A stretch of 64,000 nt of DNA from NCBI RefSeq assembly GCF_004102725.1, contig NZ_LHQS01000001.1:289304-353303 (forward strand), read 5' to 3'. Each line of letters starts with the position of its first letter. The first letter of the stretch is position 1. Position numbers and translations under genes: made by a program. A model generated the notes under the pieces. That model ran no database searches and was not told the origin of the DNA. It saw only the letters and a program-made list of their open reading frames with translations. Positions 61,369 to 64,000 of the stretch are shown here, piece after piece. Origin of the DNA: Methanoculleus taiwanensis (lineage in GTDB: Archaea; Halobacteriota; Methanomicrobia; Methanomicrobiales; Methanoculleaceae).

Positions 61369-61866
61369 TCAGATCTCGAGATTCCAGATGTCGTCCCCGA
61401 CATAGTGGATGTTCCTGACCGATTTGCCCTTCTCCTGTGTCTCTATCCCGGCGGCATCGAGGAGAGCGACTCCGATGGCGAGCGGTTTTCCGTGGCGCTC
61501 CTCTACGACCTGCACCGGGGACCCTGCACGGACGTCAGGCGAGACCGCGACGATCCCGGGGCGCATGATATCCGCCCCGTTCACGACGAACCTGACCGCC
61601 CCCTGGTCGACGACGACCCTCCGCAGGGGAAGGGGGTGCTCGATAAGTCCCCTGACCGTCGGGAAGACCCAGGTCCCGTGTCGCATCAGGAGCGGTTTTT
61701 TATTGACCAGGTAGAGTTCGAAGTCGGAGTCGGTCTCGGCGAGCTCGATACGTTCGGCAGCAAAGAGTGTGGCTGCATCGCCGATCTCGTCGGCGAGCCC
61801 GGCCATGAGCTGGCTGAGTTGCGATTTCCTGATGGAATGGCGTTTTTTTACGATAATTTTGGACAT
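61369..61866 (-). CDS. PUA-domain RNA-binding protein (MCT-1/DUF1947 type)
   Basis: This 165-residue protein has an N-terminal DUF1947-like part (KKRHSIRKSQLSQLMAGL, then LIEHPLPLRRVVVDQGAVRFVV) and a C-terminal PUA domain (GADIMRPGIVAVSPDVRAGSPVQVVEERHGKPLAIGVAL). Such proteins bind structured RNA and are linked to translation in eukaryotes (MCT-1). I chose ATG 61866; ATG 61881 in the same frame is an alternative. It is divergent from the lsm gene. Confidence 0.88.
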   Translation of the reverse strand: MSKIIVKKRHSIRKSQLSQLMAGLADEIGDAATLFAAERIELAETDSDFELYLVNKKPLLMRHGTWVFPTVRGLIEHPLPLRRVVVDQGAVRFVVNGADIMRPGIVAVSPDVRAGSPVQVVEERHGKPLAIGVALLDAAGIETQEKGKSVRNIHYVGDDIWNLEI

Positions 61867-61922
61867 TGTTGCAGACCTCATCGGGTAGAATGTGCTGCGG
61901 AATACTTCTGTTCCTGAAACTC

Positions 61923-62216
<294 letters not shown>

Positions 62217-62230
62217 TCAGGTGATACGAC

Positions 62231-62413
62231 ATGAGTAAGGGCACACCTTCAATGGGAAAGCGGAACAAGAGAACACACATCGCCTGCAGGCGGTGCGGTA
62301 AGATCTCGTTCCACGCACGGCACAAAGAATGTTCCGCCTGTGGTTTTGGGCGAAGCAGCCGTATGCGCAGCTACAGATGGACTGAAAAGAAAGCAAAGGT
62401 TCCAACCCACTAG
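62231..62413 (+). CDS. rpl37e: 50S ribosomal protein L37e
   Basis: This 60-residue basic zinc-finger protein of the large ribosomal subunit has [20 protein letters not shown], with the zinc ligands CxxC and CxxC, and an [10 protein letters not shown] tail. The length is normal. It lies between lsm and purF on the same transcript. Confidence 0.96.
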   Translation: MSKGTPSMGKRNKRTHIACRRCGKISFHARHKECSACGFGRSSRMRSYRWTEKKAKVPTH

Positions 62414-62422
62414 AGTTGTACT

Positions 62423-63859
62423 ATGTGTGGTATCGTTGGCATCGTCGATGCTGGCGGTGTCTCGTTCCAGCTGTACTATGCCCTGTACGCTCTCCAGCAC
62501 CGTGGGCAGGAGAGCGCAGGGATCTCCACTTTTGACGGCAAAAGCCTCTATAAGCACAAAGGCCAGGGGCTTGTTGCAGAGGTCTTCGACGAAGATATTC
62601 TCCGGGAACTGAAAGGCAACGTCGGTATCGGCCATGTCCGCTATCCGACGACCGGCGCGAAGATTCCCGAGAATGTTCAGCCCTTCAACTTCAGGTACAA
62701 AGGACGAGACCTCGCGATCATCCATAATGGAAATCTCGTAAACACACAGGCGCTCCGGCAGGAATACGAACAGCGCGGCCAGATCTTCTGTACCACCACC
62801 GATACCGAGATCATCGCAAACATCATCGCCGACGAACTGCGCACCTCAAACAGCATGGAGGATGCTGTCCTCCTCTGCATGCGACGCCTGGTAGGATCGT
62901 ACTCCGTCGTCGTCATGCTCGACGATACGCTCTATGCGTTCCGCGATCCCCTTGGGATCAGGCCTCTCTGCGTCGGGAAGACCGAGCAGGGATACGTCAT
63001 CGCTTCTGAGAGCGTGGCGATAGACGCTTTTGGGGGCTCCTTCGTACGGGACGTGATGCCGGGCGAGCTCATCCGCGTGAACGCCGACGGGCTCTCGGCC
63101 ACCCGGATGGCGGTGGCGAGCCATACTGCACACTGCATCTTCGAGTATGTGTACTTCGCCCGCGCGGATTCGACGATGGACGGAACGCTCGTCTATGACG
63201 TGCGGCAGAAGATCGGCCAGAAACTCTACGAGTCCGACTATCTGCAGGCAGATATCATCTGTCCGGTGCCCGACTCGGGCACCGCCTATGCGGCCGGGTA
63301 TGCCATGCGTTCCGGCACTCCTTTCCTCGAGGGGTTGATGAAGAACCGGTATATGGGCAGAACGTTCATCATGCCCACGCAGGCGCAGCGGGAACAGGCG
63401 GTCAGGATCAAGCTCAACCCCATCCGGGGGAATCTGAAAGACCGGAAGGTGGTGCTGGTAGACGACTCCATAGTCCGGGGCACGACGTCACGGAGGATCG
63501 TGGATATGATCAGCGAGGCGGGTGCCGACGAGGTGCATGTGCGGGTCGGTTCACCTCCCATCATCGCACCGTGCTACCTCGGGGTCGATATGCCCACCCG
63601 CAAGGAGCTTATCGCGAGCGGAAAGGCCGAGGAGGATGTGCGGGAGAGTATCGCGGCCACGTCGCTCTCGTATATTCCGCTCGACGACCTTGTCGAGGCT
63701 ATCGGGATCGACCGGTGCAACCTCTGCACCGGGTGCCTGACCGGTCACTATCCGCTTGAGATCCAGGGAGAGAAGTCCTGCCGCCGCGCAATCACGTACG
63801 TTGACGGCACCTATCAGTCGGATCTCACCTTGTTTGAGGCCGGCCAGGGCACTTCCTGA
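62423..63859 (+). CDS. purF: Amidophosphoribosyltransferase
   Basis: This 478-residue enzyme starts purine synthesis from PRPP and glutamine. The N-terminal MCGIVGIVD carries the nucleophile Cys after removal of Met. The C-terminal phosphoribosyltransferase has the PRPP loop VVLVDDSIVRGTTSR (about 349-363). Four cysteines suited to a [4Fe-4S] cluster occur (near 232, then CNLCTGC about 432-438, and one after). A T-run and a palindrome follow the stop. Confidence 0.95.
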   Translation: MCGIVGIVDAGGVSFQLYYALYALQHRGQESAGISTFDGKSLYKHKGQGLVAEVFDEDILRELKGNVGIGHVRYPTTGAKIPENVQPFNFRYKGRDLAIIHNGNLVNTQALRQEYEQRGQIFCTTTDTEIIANIIADELRTSNSMEDAVLLCMRRLVGSYSVVVMLDDTLYAFRDPLGIRPLCVGKTEQGYVIASESVAIDAFGGSFVRDVMPGELIRVNADGLSATRMAVASHTAHCIFEYVYFARADSTMDGTLVYDVRQKIGQKLYESDYLQADIICPVPDSGTAYAAGYAMRSGTPFLEGLMKNRYMGRTFIMPTQAQREQAVRIKLNPIRGNLKDRKVVLVDDSIVRGTTSRRIVDMISEAGADEVHVRVGSPPIIAPCYLGVDMPTRKELIASGKAEEDVRESIAATSLSYIPLDDLVEAIGIDRCNLCTGCLTGHYPLEIQGEKSCRRAITYVDGTYQSDLTLFEAGQGTS

Positions 63860-63864
63860 AACCC

Positions 63865-63885
63865 TTTTTTACGAAACCGTTTCGT
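63865..63885. terminator. T-run and 15-bp palindrome after purF
   Basis: Six T at 63865-63870 are followed by ACGAAAC-C-GTTTCGT (63871-63885), a perfect inverted repeat. It lies between the convergent purF and tRNA genes and may terminate both. Confidence 0.45.
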
Positions 63886-63937
63886 GGATCGAAGAATTCT
63901 ACGGCTATTGCATGGGTATCTAAAAAGTGATGCTCGA

Positions 63938-64000
63938 TAGCGAGGGATGGATTTGAACCATCGGTCTACGGGTTATGAGCCCGTCGGGATTTCCTGACTA
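63938..64000 (-). tRNA. Initiator tRNA-Met (CAU), 5' end beyond window
   Basis: The 3' two thirds of a tRNA is visible on the minus strand: anticodon loop CTCATAA with anticodon CAT, T-arm GATGG/CCATC around TTCAAAT, and acceptor strand CCTCGCT with discriminator A (63938). The anticodon stem ends in GGG:CCC next to the loop, and the acceptor's terminal T implies an A1-U72 pair. Both features are hallmarks of archaeal initiator tRNA. A T-run (63922-63926 on the minus strand) follows. The 5' half lies outside the window. Confidence 0.9.

Overview
This window comes from the chromosome of a GC-rich methanogenic archaeon. It is most likely a member of the Methanomicrobiales, and Methanoculleus is the best guess. 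The evidence is coenzyme M biosynthesis genes (cysteate synthase, sulfopyruvate decarboxylase, a marker-16/ComF-type protein), the CoM/CoB-dependent thiol:fumarate reductase TfrAB, archaeal information-processing genes (LSm, L37e, a PUA-domain protein, ZPR1, SepF), archaeal TATA-type promoters with many leaderless starts, and several large PAS-domain sensor proteins. Genes are densely packed in operons with ATGA or GTGA stop/start overlaps.

Layout: 1-458 is the edge of a TPR protein. 692-1357 is a RadC-family protein. 1724-4801 is a seven-PAS sensor that ends in a phosphoacceptor-like domain without an ATPase domain. 4840-5678 holds HEAT-repeat and DUF2703-like genes. 5955-9577 is a module of Yip1-like membrane protein, CARDB surface protein, and MacB-type ABC ATPase and permease. 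9619-11952 (mostly minus) has a decayed reading frame, two GerW-like genes flanking a DUF2953 gene, and a metal-dependent hydrolase-like membrane protein. 12118-21039 is a complete tryptophan operon, trpB2-E-G-D-C-F-B-A, ending in an NAD-kinase-like gene and preceded by a TGTACA-type operator candidate. 21039-22653 (minus) is a Na/Pi-cotransporter-like gene.

23317-29053 is a coenzyme M operon: soluble ABC ATPase, G3E-like GTPase, four-cysteine Fe-S protein, ComF-like protein, cysteate synthase and ComDE. It is divergent from a HTH regulator at 23211. 29110-33203 is a carotenoid cluster (CruF-like, CrtI-like, CrtB-like, UbiA-like). The crtI-like gene has its own promoter, with a perfect inverted repeat between the TATA box and the predicted start. 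33206-36518 has a transporter, a Nudix hydrolase, gene debris and an ADP-ribosylglycohydrolase. 36545-40037 is an arginine operon, argC-CBS-argJ-argB, followed by chorismate mutase (minus) and a site-2-type protease.

41050-46872 (minus) encodes a 1940-residue histidine kinase with about eleven PAS and two GAF domains. 47011-53342 is an oxygen/redox-defence neighbourhood: three flavodoxin-fold proteins, peroxiredoxin, an AhpD-fold protein, desulforedoxin, a zinc ribbon, a CDF metal transporter, rubrerythrin and a glutaredoxin-thioredoxin reductase fusion. 54486-57580 is tfrBA (minus). 57641-60026 is aspartate kinase plus purM. 60098-61866 (minus) holds a small unknown gene, ZPR1, SepF and a PUA protein. 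61989-63859 is lsm-rpl37e-purF. An initiator tRNA-Met runs off the right edge on the minus strand. No rRNA, CRISPR array or intact insertion sequence was seen.

The strongest leads are the three uncharacterised genes heading the CoM operon, the carotenoid cluster with its operator-like repeat, and the phosphoacceptor-without-kinase PAS protein. All calls come from reading the sequence. No database search was run.
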